A stretch of 45,861 nt of DNA from Didymodactylos carnosus (Eukaryota; Rotifera; Eurotatoria; Philodinida; Philodinidae). Numbering within the stretch: the stretch's first letter is position 1; each line of letters opens with the position of its first letter. The position numbers were made by a program, and so were the translations under genes. The notes under the pieces were generated by a model, which was not told where the DNA came from, searched no databases, and worked only from the letters and a program-made list of their open reading frames with translations. Below are positions 1 to 11,322 of this stretch, one piece after another. The stretch is taken from the NCBI GenBank assembly GCA_905250885.1, contig CAJNOQ010000586.1, positions 1-45,861 of the forward strand. Direction: 5' to 3'.

Positions 1-1039
1 GCATCTGTCACGAACGCTTTTTAGTTTTTTGGATATAAAAAACGGAAAAGCGTTTTTTAAAAGGTTTATTGGTCTCAATAAACCCTTTTTGATAGTTTAT
101 TAATCTACGACTATTTTTTACAGTGTACTTGACGGAAATTTATTTCAATTGCTAGTGGCTTTAATACATAAACTTCCAAGTCCACCGAAGTTTCTAGCAC
201 TAAAAAGTAAAATTTTGACTATTTCAGTATATAAAATCCAAAGTTCAAATCATTAGGTTATAGACCAAAAACTGCAGAATTTTGCACTCTATTAGACTGT
301 GTAACTCACAAACAAATCTGCTACTGTTTTTACCAGAAAAACTAGGGAATACTGGTTGTTGCTAAGACGGCAGAAAAATGGAAGGAAATGGACTTTCTTG
401 AGGATCCCTCTTACTTCATCTAAAAATATCATTGTCTGTCATTAAAAAGAAACATCATATTACAGAAAATTTCTTCTTGCAATCTTGTAGAGAATTAAAT
501 TGTCTATTGTCTATTCTTTACGACTTGTAAAGAAAAACTGCATGTAAATCGTTTCAAAATAAATTGAACGACCTGTAAATTAAAGAAGAATAGATAACAG
601 AAACTTCTAACAAGCATACTGCATACGCGAATAGACAGGCAGAAAAAATGACTCTTTTTTGGAGCATGGAGGTACATTTTTGCGACGCAGTTATATTATC
701 AGGTCATCTAGACTTGAGGAACGTCTTATTTTGTACAGAGGGATTTATTCTATGTTTGCACGAAACGTCAAACTTAAAGGAAGAAACTTTCAGGCGGATT
801 ACTGAAGATGCAAAATAGTTATATAACCAGTGACTATTTATCACGTAGATCTATGGCATTTCATAATGCTCATCTTTTGTAACAATTTCCTCTGTTTCAA
901 CAAATACATAAACGTTTTTCTACAAACTGCGCCGGTCCACAGGTATCGATGATTCTAAATAATAACTATGCTATAACAGGTACCGTGATTAATTGATTTA
1001 AACGACATTACCTCACCATAATCAAATGATTTTGTGAAG
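1..1039. other. gene-free left flank
   Basis: I see no coding exon, RNA gene or repeat unit that I can support here. The stretch is A+T-rich and lies immediately 3' of the minus-strand ART-TPR fragment, so its right-hand part probably holds that gene's 3' untranslated region. Confidence 0.5.
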
Positions 1040-1785
1040 TTATGAACGTCTCATCAGTTTCTCACTCATGTCAGCTGGTGCTGTTTCACATACATTGATA
1101 GAAGGATGAGTAGCCGGAAGAGATTTCCGCATAACTCCTAGAGCCTTTTCATAATAACTCAAGGCCTTTGAGTAGTCACCCATGTCGCTGTACACATCTC
1201 CAAGATTGCTGTACGTCGTAGCCACAGATGGATGGTTCGGTCCCAGTGTTTTCAACGCCAGTTCTAGTGTCTGTTCATAATAACTCAACGCCTTTGGGTA
1301 GTCACCCATGTCAATGTAAACCAGTCCAAGATTGTTGTATGTCGCAGCCACAGATGGATGGTTCGGTCCCAGTGTTTTCAACTCAAGTTCCAGTGTCTTT
1401 TCATAATAACTCAACGCCTTTGAGTAGTCACCCATACCACTGTAAACCAGTCCAAGATTGTTGTAAAATGTCGGGATGCTAGGATCGTTTGCAGAAGTCT
1501 CGTTCAGCAACATAATATAGTACTGCTCTACTTTTCTGTATTCACCCATCTGTCGCAACAGTAGACCTAGACTGTTCAACTTGCTGCCGCCTGTGACCTC
1601 GTTCCTTAACTGCTCAGTGAGTTTCTTCAACTCTTCATCTTCTCCAGTCATGGTTAGTTTCACGTTCGAGATGTTTCTATTATGATGTCGTGCCACTGAT
1701 TCGATTCGAAACACGGTTCCCATCGAGAAAAGGATTTCATTCTCAGTTTTGATATAGCTGAGGTGTGCAATGTTGCACTTTAAAA
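1040..1785 (-). pseudogene. 5'-truncated ADP-ribosyltransferase-TPR protein (gene fragment)
   Basis: The minus-strand frame is open from about 1799 down to the stop at 1040. It begins with the last piece of an arginine-type ART domain: an E-x-E catalytic pair (Glu-Asn-Glu, just before the motif ILFSMGTVFRI) sits at about 1741-1750, upstream of the first Met at 1723. After a linker come one degenerate and three clear kinesin-light-chain-type TPRs of 42 residues (motifs YNNLGLVYSGMGDYSKAL and LGPNHPSVA). In the family, an intact ART domain of about 200 residues precedes the TPRs and transfers ADP-ribose from NAD to arginine. Here the NAD-binding part is missing. One more exon is possible at 1833-1905: it ends at a GTAAGT donor, leaves a 47-nt intron and matches phase 1, but upstream of it I find only stops. 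I therefore read this as a truncated copy rather than a working enzyme. The TPR part could still be expressed from the Met at 1723 (227 aa). Family assignment is firm; pseudogene status is inferred. Confidence 0.7.
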
Positions 1786-2016
1786 CTGCGTGGTGCAGTT
1801 AAAAAATTTGGAGTTTTTCCTGTTAGACTTACTATGCCAAACATCAGACACCAAAGGAGAAACTAAATTATCTATCACATCAGCATAACAGAGAACAACA
1901 CATAAAAATTAAATTAGAGTAACTGGAATTCATTAAATAAACAGAAGTAAACTACGAACAAAAGAAACAAAAAGAATCTGTTCAAGAAATTGCTACGCTC
2001 TAAATCGAGTATACGG

Positions 2017-2230
2017 TTTACTGTTCGTTGATTAATTGTATTTTAATTAGTTTTTTTCTATAGAAAAGTATAATTTTTGCTATGGAGGATTTACTTTCCG
2101 TTGATTACATAAAAATATATTCCAATTAACCACTTTCTTATCTAGGGATTTATTGTTCGTTGATTACATAGAAATATATCCCAGTTAGCCACTTTCTTGT
2201 ATATTGATTTAGTTTCCATTGATTATTTGG
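2017..2230. repeat. degenerate tandem repeat, four units of 59-71 bp
   Basis: Four diverged direct copies begin at 2017, 2090, 2149 and 2208, each opening with TTTA(C/T/G)(T/G)TTC(C/G)(G/A)TTGATTA. The middle two also share the following stretch ATA(T)(A/T)CC(A)(A/G)TTA(A/G)CCACTTTCTT. Unit spacing is 73, 59 and 59 bp. No coding frame runs through the array. Confidence 0.6.
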
Positions 2231-2748
2231 ACAAAAAGCAATGAATGAGCAAATGAGTATTCATTCCGACGCCCGACGTATTATGAGAACCTCGATGTTT
2301 TCTTAGAATTCTTTATTGGCAAGTTTTGAAATCAAAATTCGCAGTTCTTAATGTGCAAGATTTTCGATCAAATAGCGATGCCACAAGCAAGACATTTTTT
2401 TTAACGCTGTTATAAGTTTAGATACAAAGAACGGTGTCATTGGACAATGCCTGATAAGTCAACGTTTAGTGAGGCTTAAGTTCAAACGGCTGGAGTAAGA
2501 AAGAATTAATAAGTACAACAATAAAATGTATATTATATCCGAGTCATGATTCAATTTGTAGTAACAACATTCCGAAATGTATATCGTATTTCAGATAGAA
2601 ATCCTTTCATAACTATAGCCACGTTGTATACTATTCGACCCCTAGAACGCTTCAGCTTCCTAAGTTGAGCATCAAAGCTTAACAACTTCTCTGTATTACT
2701 AAATTTCACAGTGGCTTATGAGCTTTAGAGTACTCTCTGAGATAAACA

Positions 2749-2954
2749 GAGATACTATTTAAAATTTTCGCTATTTCTTAGCCGCTTTTTGTCGAAAAAC
2801 TTCCTATTGACCGGTGGTTTTGTCTCTTTTTAACTCAACACATGGACTCTCCGCATTTTGAATCTAACTCAAAAACTACCAGTCAATAGTAAGCTTTTTC
2901 GACAAAAATGGCTGAAAAATACGACAATACAGCAAAAATTTTAAATAGTGTCTC
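2749..2954. mobile_element. MITE-like foldback element with ~75-bp inverted ends
   Basis: The left arm 2749-2822 and the right arm 2870-2954 are imperfect reverse complements. Both carry a GAGA(T/C)ACTATTTAAAATTTT end and an inner block TTTGTCGAAAAA(C/G)CTT..CTATTGACC(G/)GG. A spacer of about 47 bp separates them. There is no open frame inside, so it would be a non-autonomous element. I could not find a convincing target-site duplication. Confidence 0.6.
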
Positions 2955-3368
2955 GTTTTATTCCAGTCTATTTACTGCTTGACAGATTTTTTGCGTTCTT
3001 GTACAGATGTCAGATATAGTCCAAATTACTGTTTTGCGGCAAAAACAACAGAAAAAAGTAAAAACAAATTTATGAAGAGCTCGAAATATTACATCATCTA
3101 TATCCACCTAGAATTAATCTTAATTATTTCATTGATTTTTGTTTTCAGAAGCAGATCATATTGAGTCAAAAGAGTTTTTGTTGTTATGTGGATTTTTGGA
3201 AAAACTTTGTATACCCTTTGAATACTTATTCTCGCTCTTTGTATACTTATTGAAAAAAAAAAAACATGACACGAATTAAAAATAATTAAAACACTAGAAA
3301 AGCCCATGAATACTGTTGATCATTCTTTTCGTTCCTATTTCGTTTGATTTTTGTTATCATCTGTTTGG

Positions 3369-3388
3369 TGTGTGTGTGTGTGTGTGTA
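3369..3388. repeat. (TG)n microsatellite
   Basis: About nine uninterrupted TG units in A+T-rich intergenic DNA upstream of the MRH gene. Confidence 0.85.
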
Positions 3389-3785
3389 TGCAATGACGAA
3401 TGATTTTATGATCTTGACTCATTCGAGATAATGAATTTTTATAAGTATGAAAGTATAAGAAAAATATTATGTAAGAATAAATACATAATGCAAAATGAAA
3501 TAAAATTTTTTTGATCAAAATATATGTGATGTATAAAAAGCATATAAAGATTATTGTTTAATATCTTTTAATTTGTCTTAGCTAGTGTTTAATAACGAGC
3601 TAATGATAAATGAGATCTTTTAATGTCCTCCAAGTAAACACCCTACTTTTCATTGGACTTGAATGACCATAAAAAAAAGATTCTTATCTTAATACGTCAC
3701 CTTGAATAAACAACAGAATAGAGAGAAAAAATAATATGAATTATTAGATCAACACTGACTTAGGAGTATGCTGACTTAGGAGACA

Positions 3786-4751
3786 ATGATTCACTGGTTT
3801 CGAATATTTTTGTTTATATTCCTTCATCTGAACCTTATTATAAGCACTAGTCAACTTCCATCTATATCAGCCAAGAGTCCAAAATGTGTATTTAACACGG
3901 ATAGTGGAAAACTAGATATTAGAACGCTAGGTAATACGAATAGTGCAAAGTATAGTGGAATTCCAAATTCAACGCCTGGTTCAACGTCGACTTTCAGCTG
4001 GAACGGATGTTTTTCATTTAAACTCAACGATGGTGGCACATGCAATAAGGCAGCGGCATGTGAAAGTAAGTCGCAACACCCCCATACACTCATACTTTCT
4101 TAAAACATACAAATCAATTACAACTCTAATAATTGATGCTTACCAATATGTCTTTCTTAATCGTTAATGCTTGAGTGATATTAAAAGTCAGATATATTTA
4201 AAAACATTATTCTATAGTTGATCAACCTATTATATAATAGAGTATTATAACGTGTTTTCATTTATGTGCTTGTAGCTGATGTTAAGACAAAAAAGTCATA
4301 CTTAATTGCTATTCAAGACAATCCTATATTTAAGTATAACCAGCATATATCATCTCTTGAATATACAGACGGTGGTGATATACGAGTACAGGTTCTTCTA
4401 ACGTGTCGAGAAGAAGGTGGTGACACATTCAGTGGTCAACAACCGGACCACACTCATTATATAATTTCCATTCAATCTCGTTGTGCTTGTCCTGGTCTAT
4501 GTCAATATACTGTTAAAAAAGGGTTGACAGCTGGTGCCGTTTTAGTTATTATATTAATATGTTTAGTAACTACCTATTTGGTTGGCGGAATGTTGTTTAT
4601 GAAATTTAAGAGGGGAGCATCAGGCTTTGAAATGTTGCCTAATAGAACATTTTGGATTAAGACTACATTAAATGCTGTTGGAGGTGTTCGATACAGTTTC
4701 AATGCTATTCAAGGAAAACGAACAGAAACCAGATATGAACCTGTAAAATAA
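3786..4751 (+). CDS. mannose-6-phosphate receptor-like (MRH domain) type I membrane protein
   Basis: Two exons, 3786-4065 and 4276-4751, are joined across a GTAAGT..TGTAG intron (210 nt) in matching phase 1, giving 251 aa. Residues 1-20 form a signal peptide (MIHWFRIFLFIFLHLNLII). The luminal part has MRH-type features: KCVF near the start, then a WNGCFSF segment, C-N-K-A-A-A-C-E, VQVLLTCRE, and YIISIQSRCACPGLC near the end. A transmembrane helix follows at about residues 185-207 (GAVLVIILICLVTTYLVGG). The juxtamembrane stretch GG-M-L-F..G-A-S-G-F-E-M-L-P-N..F-W closely parallels the cation-dependent M6P receptor tail start (GA-x-G-x-E-x-x-P-x-x-x-F-W). In that family the protein carries mannose-6-phosphate-tagged hydrolases from Golgi to endosome; Atg27-like proteins share the fold. 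The cytosolic tail ends YEPVK and I see no acidic dileucine motif. Sugar specificity is not shown by the sequence. Confidence 0.85.
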
Positions 4752-6427
4752 TTCAGTTTTTTATATAGTGAATGTAATCCTTTTTAGTATTTTGAAATTT
4801 CTTGGAACTCATACCATAATAAATTCTGACCATGTTCGATCGCTGTATCCAAGAATGCCTAGATTGTCTATTATATTCGAAGTCTAGCGATTCATCAAAT
4901 AATAATATAAATCCGTCCTGTTCTCTCTCATTCGTAAAATCTGACATTGACAGCATCAATAGCTGCTATTTTCTGGTACAAAGAAACTTGTATTCTAAAT
5001 GTTTGATTTTGAAAAACGACAGACTCATTCAGTTGAACGCTCATCTCATCATCTATAGATTATTGAAATAATGTTGTTTTTTCTTCTTTCTATTGATAGA
5101 TTCATTCATTTATTTGATCTCAACAAAAAAACAAATTGTCTTTTTTTTTCTCTGCTTCTGCTTATTTCAATCAATTGTTCAAGTGCATTCCTCCTAAAAA
5201 TAATAATAATAGTAAAATGAGAAAATAGAGATGATGATCTCTACACTCTTGAATGTATAAGTGTATGTGTAATAAAAAGATTTTTTTTTACTTAGAAAAT
5301 AGCAGTAGAGAAAAAGAAAGAAAAAAGAGAAGAAAAGAGAAATAAAGTGTCAAGTTACTACAAAGTAGATAGTGAGAGAAAAACACAAACAAAAAAATGA
5401 TGGTATTTCCGTGTTATGATGATGATCCTATATTTATTTTAAAACAGTCTTAGGTGCACTGGAAAAAAGGTTTTCATGAGTATCAAGTGTGAACAATCGT
5501 TTAATCTAGCCAAAGATAATGATAATGATCAACAAACAAGAAGATAAACGCTTTCTTTTTTGTTCATTGAACTATTTTTTCATTATTATATGCATAATTT
5601 CATTCTCAAGAGAGAGGAAAAGAGAGATGTCATCAAATCGGAGCAAAAAAAAAAGTGCAAGAGAGAAAAAGATAAACAAAATGTTTTTTTGTATGTATAT
5701 GTATAGAAATCTTTGAGAGATTTTTTTTGACATATTTTGACTATAGAACGAGATCTTACCAAACAAATGTCAAATAAACAAGTTAGAGTTTCTGATTTCA
5801 CGATAACATTGATTCATCAAAAAGCAATAAGTCGGAATAGAGTTTGTTTGACATATATAAAAATATTTGAAGTAGGTATGTGCGTTTAAATGACTTTGAT
5901 AAGAACTATCCTCAAAGTACAGTACATTATAAAATATTAATTTATTATAGTAGTGAGAAATGACGTTCGATATTAAGTATAAATTGCACATTTCTAGAAC
6001 AAATTCAATTTTTTCCAAGAAAGTTTTCATTATTTCTTTGGTTGCGGAAATTTTTAGAGATATTATAAATCAATTGAGATGCTTGAAGATATTCTTGAAT
6101 TCATAGTCTTTTTTACGACAATTGTTTCTTTCTACAATTTGATTTTAAAAGTTTGAAATCAACAAAACTTTTTTTTCTTCTATTAGACCTGAATGGTACA
6201 CATTTTCTTTCTCTTCGTCTATTCTTTTGTGTTTGCACAGACCTTATTCATTCTAAAATTATTTCCGTGCGTGTTTCACTAGAAATAATTTGAATGCGCA
6301 CGATATGTAGATAGGGAGAAAAAAGAAAGAGCAAGTAAAATTAGCTTAAAAATATATATGAATTATAAATTTGATTCCTGAAAGAAAACCTTATACCCTT
6401 TAGATATTTCATGCAAAAATAAGAGCA
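4752..6427. other. intergenic spacer
   Basis: A+T-rich, with purine-rich runs (GAAAAAGAAAG at about 5290-5345 and again near 5620-5670). It includes the 3' untranslated region of the MRH gene and the upstream region of the next gene. Short frames here (for example 4832-5071) have low-complexity compositions and no recognisable motif, so I do not call them genes. Confidence 0.6.
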
Positions 6428-7705
6428 ATGTGGATAATAGCTGCAATTATATTTTCACTATATATTTTATCCATTACACATCCAACAACATTAGCGGCAT
6501 ATTACAATAGTGTGGAGTTATCTCTACCTATAATTAAGTAAATTAATGCGTTGAACTGTATTTCTAACTATTTTTATCAATCTACACGCTATTTCAGATG
6601 TAAAACAACAAAATAATTTTCTATTTGATTTACACCGAATAGTAGTCTCAATGTCTGAACGCATAAATACTTCCCAATTGTTAAAAAATAATGTCAGTAT
6701 TATTCAAACATTATCGAATATTTTATCTAATTCAATGATCATAAATGTTACTATTGAACAAAAACATCATCAACGAACTAAACAACTACCATCATTTGTT
6801 TCTAAACGAATTTCATTACTAAATCGTCTCAGTATATTTGAACGAAGTACATTGATTTTAATTTTAGTAAGTGTTAAGATCAGTCAATTTTAACTTTTTG
6901 ACAAGAGCATATGGTCTTCTTTATTTAGATTGTAATAGTTTGGATATTAATAGGAACAAGTTATGTACTCGGCCGTTTCTCTTGTCGTATTGTTTCGGCA
7001 CTTAAAAGTTTACGATATCGATATGACTCGTCGTCTACATATACAAATGATAAAGTATGCAATGCATTCATTATATCTAATCCTAAATATCAGTATGGTA
7101 GTACAATAACAACGTTAACAACTACGTTACGTTCAACGAATTATGATGCAAATAAAAAATTACCCTTATTTCTTGTTCGAGATAATGATACCATTTCATT
7201 TTCACATTCATCTGATACAACTCGATCAATCGCAAATTATCAGTTAAACAAAGGAATAAATAATAATGCATTTCAAAATTGTGAAAAATCGAAACTTCAC
7301 GATATTGTGGAGGAGAATGCTAAAGTTGATAGGACCATGATCGAACAATATCTCAAATCATACAATCCATTGAATATTGATTTTTCATCAAGTGATCAGG
7401 ATTTATGTACAAATATTGTCGACAATGTAGATGATAGTAATAAAATAGTCATAGATGATGAAATAAACTCAACAGCAAGTGTTGTTGTTGCAAATCCTTT
7501 TGTGAGTTGTTTACCATTATCTTGTACTCAAAAGAAATATCAATTATTGAAGAATGATGACGAACATGAAGAGATCCTATCGATGTGTAGTACAAAACTG
7601 ACAACATTCAATTTGCCGGTGGTAATGATAACCGATTGTTCAATCGAAAATAAACCTCATACAGATATTATTGAAATGGAAGAATTTACTAATACTATGC
7701 ACTAA
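6428..7705 (+). CDS. uncharacterised single-pass type I membrane protein
   Basis: Three exons are proposed: 6428-6537, about 6598-6866 and 6929-7705. Exon 1 encodes a textbook signal peptide (MWIIAAIIFSLYILSI..TTLA). Exon 2 encodes an N-glycosylation-rich ectodomain (N-T-S, N-V-T). Its end, together with the start of exon 3, makes one hydrophobic helix (LILILIVIVWILIGTSYVL) exactly across a phase-0 GTAAGT..TTTAG intron of 62 nt. The rest is a serine, threonine, aspartate and asparagine-rich cytosolic tail of about 230 aa ending at a TAA. Exons 2 and 3 join perfectly. Exon 1 to 2 does not: the obvious GTAAAT donor at 6538 leaves phase 2, while every usable acceptor needs phase 1. A weak GTGTGG donor at 6510 would restore the frame; a 1-nt indel is the alternative. 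I do not recognise a family. Confidence 0.6.
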
Positions 7706-8230
7706 TATTTGTAAATGTACTGCACTTTTTCCTATCTCTGTGCTTCGCAATCATCAAACAAGCTCCGTTTAAACAGAATTGATGGTTGACGATGATTAAC
7801 AAATGTTGTGCTAATATCATTTATTTTAAATGCGCGATAGAGAAAACATTTCTTTTACGTATACATAAACTGATCGTATAGTCGTTAATAAACGAGTCTT
7901 TTTGCACTTATAGAGAACCTCAAAGTGAACATTGACGTTATTAACTAAAAAATCAATATTCATACTCTTTTGTTTGCGGACAAATAAGTGGCGAGTTCGA
8001 TGTGTAAAAAGATATTTGATGGGACGAAAGGTATTGAGGAAGACTAAAATTTCTAATAATGAAGGAAGATGAGACGTTTCGGTTTGAGGAAGAAGTTTTT
8101 AAATATAACGGTATTACTGTTGGTCTATAATCAGGCTTCTTCATCCTCCGCTATAAAAAATAAAATATCTAGATTTGAATGAACAATTCATTTATTACAA
8201 TATACAAAATGTTTATCCGATAAACGTTTT
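7706..8230. other. intergenic spacer
   Basis: 3' flank of the membrane-protein gene. No coding frame, repeat or RNA gene that I can support. Confidence 0.5.
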
Positions 8231-8263
8231 AATACAAACCTTAAGGGCCTTAAGGTTTGTATT
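8231..8263. repeat. 33-bp palindrome
   Basis: AATACAAACCTTAAG, then a 3-nt centre GGC, then CTTAAGGTTTGTATT. The 15-nt arms are perfect. It marks the outer edge of the larger inverted repeat that follows and is probably one of its ends. Confidence 0.8.
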
Positions 8264-8655
8264 AGCGAGTGAGACAAAAACTATATTTCTTAAAACTTTG
8301 AAGAATGTTCCATGTAAGGTTTATACGACATTGAACTTTTAAAATTGAAGTATATTTCAATTTTCTCGTCACTTTGAACTTCCAGTAAAATTTCCAATAA
8401 TATAGGATTATACAAGATATAAGATTCCAATAAAAACAGCCTTCTAAAAGTTTGAAAACGCAGCTTTTGGTGGTCATAATTGAAGTCAAAATGTGAGAAA
8501 ACCCATAAAAAGCTGTGTTTCTTAAAATCCAAGTTTAAAGTGACGAGAAAACTGAAATATACTTCAGCCTTAAAAGTTCAATGCCTCGTAAATCTTACAT
8601 GAGAAATTCTTCAAAGCTTTAAGGAATATATTTCTCTCTTTAATACAAATCTTAA
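8250..8655. mobile_element. foldback element with ~125-bp diverged inverted arms
   Basis: The left arm 8250-8381 and right arm 8531-8655 are reverse complements at roughly 84% by eye over the central 101 nt. A shared block is AAGTGACGAGAAAA(T/C)TGAAA in rc orientation, and the outer ends share AATACAAA(C/T)CTTAA. The spacer is about 150 bp and non-coding. The right arm abuts the retrotransposon 3' fragment at 8660, so the two may be parts of one composite insertion. Confidence 0.6.
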
Positions 8656-8659
8656 AAAT

Positions 8660-8797
8660 TTTGCTGAAGAAACGGAGAACATACTGCCCTTGAGAAAAAC
8701 TGTTCGTGAGTGGAATACAATCATACCCGAGACTGTAGTGAGTTCTCCCACCATTAAAGCCTTCAAAACTCGTTTGCGCCAACATCTACAAATATGA
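8660..8797 (+). mobile_element. non-LTR retrotransposon (LINE) ORF2 3' end fragment
   Basis: A 45-codon open frame ends at TGA 8795-8797. It reads FAEETENILPLRKTVREWN, then TIIPETVVSSPTIKAFKTRL and RQHLQI. The pattern R-T-V-x-x-W-N..P..V-V-x-S-x-T-x-x-F-K-x-x-L is the usual C-terminus of CR1/RTE-like and related LINE reverse-transcriptase polyproteins. Upstream reverse-transcriptase motifs are absent, as expected for a 5'-truncated insertion. T-rich sequence follows at about 8845. Confidence 0.6.
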
Positions 8798-9091
8798 TTG
8801 AGGTCTTGTAAAAGTGGCAGAGGTCTTATAGGTGCTTTAGCACTTTTTTTGTTTTTCTGGCAATATCGTTTTGTTCTCGTTTTCATATTGACGTTTTTGT
8901 TGAAGGTTTTAATGTGCACAATATAGGTCTCCTTTGATATAACATGGCTGACTCAAGCTTAGATTTTTGCACCCTATATCTTTTATAAAAAAAAATGATC
9001 AGCTGCTTGAGCTCTACAGTTCTAGCATATCAAAATACTTTTTAACCCATTTTTTTGATCATCGATTTATATCAAGATATGAATACTTACG

Positions 9092-9259
9092 GCATCCATG
9101 TCTCAGCGGGTAAGAGTCATTATCTATAAGACGCGTGATGTTCAGGAAATAAGGTATCTCAGAACGACCTGAACATTTCAGGACATAAAATAGAAGCTGT
9201 CCTATTTACGAAAATATAGTTTTTTTCAAATCGACTCTTACCCAGTGAGACATGTATGC
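9092..9259. mobile_element. 168-bp MITE with 27-bp terminal inverted repeats
   Basis: The left end 9092-9118 (GCATCCATGTCTCAGCGGGT then AAGAGTC) and right end 9233-9259 are reverse complements with 3 mismatches in 27. The internal part has no open frame. A stretch inside it (about 9130-9168, CCTGAACATCACGCGTCTT in rc orientation) recurs at 11015-11052, so the family has at least one related copy nearby. Confidence 0.7.
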
Positions 9260-10364
9260 TGTACGTACAACTAGCACTGAAAGTGGCGCCGAACCCATTA
9301 ATTTTGCTAGGAGAACAGAAGTCATTTTTCTCAGTTTCTACATCAGCTGGGAGACCAAAACAACGTTTTTAGCAAGCCCCAAATACCCATAAACAGAACT
9401 TGTAAGAAAATACAACTTATAACAAAAATACCCTGAAAGATGATATCAAACAAAAAACCATATCGACAAAATTATGCAGGAATATTGGTACATTATGAAT
9501 CAAATAGAAAAAATTCACAGTTTTGAGAACTGATCTCTGCAGATATGTTTTATGTGTCAGAAATAGGTTGCAGTTTAAATTTCGTTTTGCTTACCTATAC
9601 AGTTGTAAAGATATTTCGTCTATTAAATTAACTCTCGCCACATTTTCCTCGAGCATACCGACACTTCTCCGAGCTAAAAATCCACTAATTATACACACAC
9701 GGTGTTCATTTATTAACGATTTCTTACTTCACCTCTAAAAAAGTTTTATCGTCAAAATCCCAAATTTGATGCGATTTTATTTCCAGTTGAAAGATTAGAA
9801 TTTTCCAGTAACCAAAACGCAAAACATACCATTTGGGACAAAAAAAAAGGTCTTCGTTTTCTTCAGCCTCTTCGGACCGACGACGTTAATGTTGGTATTT
9901 TTAAAAACTGAACACTATCAATGACTATTAGTTCTCTCAGTAAGAGTGCATTAGTCAAAGATATATATAGAAACAGTTTTATAGTCAACTGGGGAACGAT
10001 TTCTTTAAAAAAACAGTGAATCGACAACAGGCACAGATTTGACAAGTAGAGCATCCTTCTATGAAATTGACTTCGGCTATATTTCAGTAATGCTTTAGAT
10101 TGACAAACTCAAACTTTGTCTAATATCAGTAACGTTTTATGCAGAATTTATGGAGTGAATCAAAAAATGTCGAAGCTGAGCTGTTTAAAAGTCATATATA
10201 GTTATACTCAATCCATAACGAAAGACAATAATGATACAAATCGTAAATGTATGCCATAGATAAAAAAATGGAGGGAACATAAGAGCGATTTTGAAGGTTG
10301 AATTAGAAACTGTTTAATAAATTCGATATAAAGGAATGAATTTTCTTTTATAGAGAGAAACGTT
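9260..10364. other. gene-free stretch
   Basis: No exon, RNA gene or repeat unit that I can support. Composition is A+T-rich with scattered stops in all frames. Confidence 0.45.
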
Positions 10365-10372
10365 AATCCAGC

Positions 10373-10621
10373 ACTTTGCCTCCTCCGCCTCTACCGAAAA
10401 TGCAAGCTGTTGGTGCTGAGGATAAAGTTGAGAACATACGACGTGCGTTATATGATAGTGACTTTGCAAATAACAGTGCCCCTCTAGAGTCTCTTCAACG
10501 TTTAGTGGCACATATGATCACATGGGATTTCAATACCGCAGGATCTGACCTAGTGAACAAATTAAACCTTTCTCTGTTTCCAGTGAGGCGTAAATATTTC
10601 CGGATCTTCCCCTTTTTTTAA
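10373..10621 (+). pseudogene. orphan exon-like open frame
   Basis: A frame opens just after a possible acceptor (TTAATCCAG at 10363-10371) and has protein-like composition: a short proline run LPPPPLPKM, then QAVGAEDKVENIRRALYDSD and a helix-like stretch with W-D-F-N-T-A. The last part before the stop looks like read-through. I see no plausible partner exon on either side, no start context and no recognised family. It could be a captured exon fragment or chance. Confidence 0.25.
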
Positions 10622-10879
10622 AGTTTTAAAGGATTCTTCCCTCTTTCTAGATCAGGCATCAGCAGACATAATCCAATTAGACTACCGAATCGTAACACTT
10701 TTCATCAAGCTCAAGTCGAAGTTTCTCGATGAAAACTAAGATTTCTTTTGACAGTTGCGTAAAATCAGCTAAAACTTGGCCTTTCCTCCATACTTAAATA
10801 GAAATGTTGTAGAAAATCGTCGGGAAGTCTCACAGTTCTTTTCTAGGCATTGAGCTTTCATCCCACGTCATGCAAACTT

Positions 10880-11053
10880 TATTAAAAACTGGGACCATAA
10901 AAAAACGCTCCGGGACTGGAACCAAAACAGTTTTTTTGCCAGGACCGAAACAACTTTACAGAACCGGGATCGGGCCCGAAAAGTCTTGGTCCCGCTCATA
11001 TATAAGATCGAGATTCTGGGACACTTTATTTCCTGAACACCACGCGTCTTACA
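10880..11053. repeat. GC-richer repeat fragment
   Basis: Contains several GGGAC(C/T) and CCGGGA(T/C) words (GGGACTGG, AGGACCGAAAC, ACCGGGATCGGGCCCG, GGTCCCG) in otherwise A+T-rich DNA. The right end (11015-11052) is the reverse complement of an internal part of the MITE at 9092-9259. Similar GGACCGA(G/A)AC words recur in the island at the right end of the window. Confidence 0.45.
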
Positions 11054-11322
11054 GAAATGATTCTTAACTAGTTCTAATAAGCTATAGATAATCATTTGAC
11101 TGATACATGCCTATTTCTATAAAAAAAAATTCGTAGCTTACAAAACGGACATTGGTTTTGGCAGCTGCTTTTAATAGAAACCGATATCGATATCGCACAG
11201 TTCTATCTAATCGTTTCGTAGAATATTTTTGAACGGTTTTCTCCTCGTACAAAACCGATTTGTTTTTGTTTTATAAGTTACTGCTTTTTTTTAGAGAGCC
11301 ATATCACCGTGACGAAAAAACT

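Noticed and set aside
1228..1482. 84-codon plus-strand ORF
   Set aside because: Antisense shadow of the TPR repeats; its internal repetition simply mirrors the 126-bp TPR units.
4832..5071. 79-codon frame after the MRH gene
   Set aside because: It falls in the expected 3' untranslated region and has a low-complexity composition without a family signature.
8611..8919. 102-codon minus-strand ORF
   Set aside because: It is the shadow of the LINE C-terminal frame on the plus strand.
10376..10621. Possible similarity of the orphan exon to the SRA1 C-terminal domain (W-D..A-x-D-L pattern)
   Set aside because: Only a few residues agree and no second exon supports it; too weak to name.
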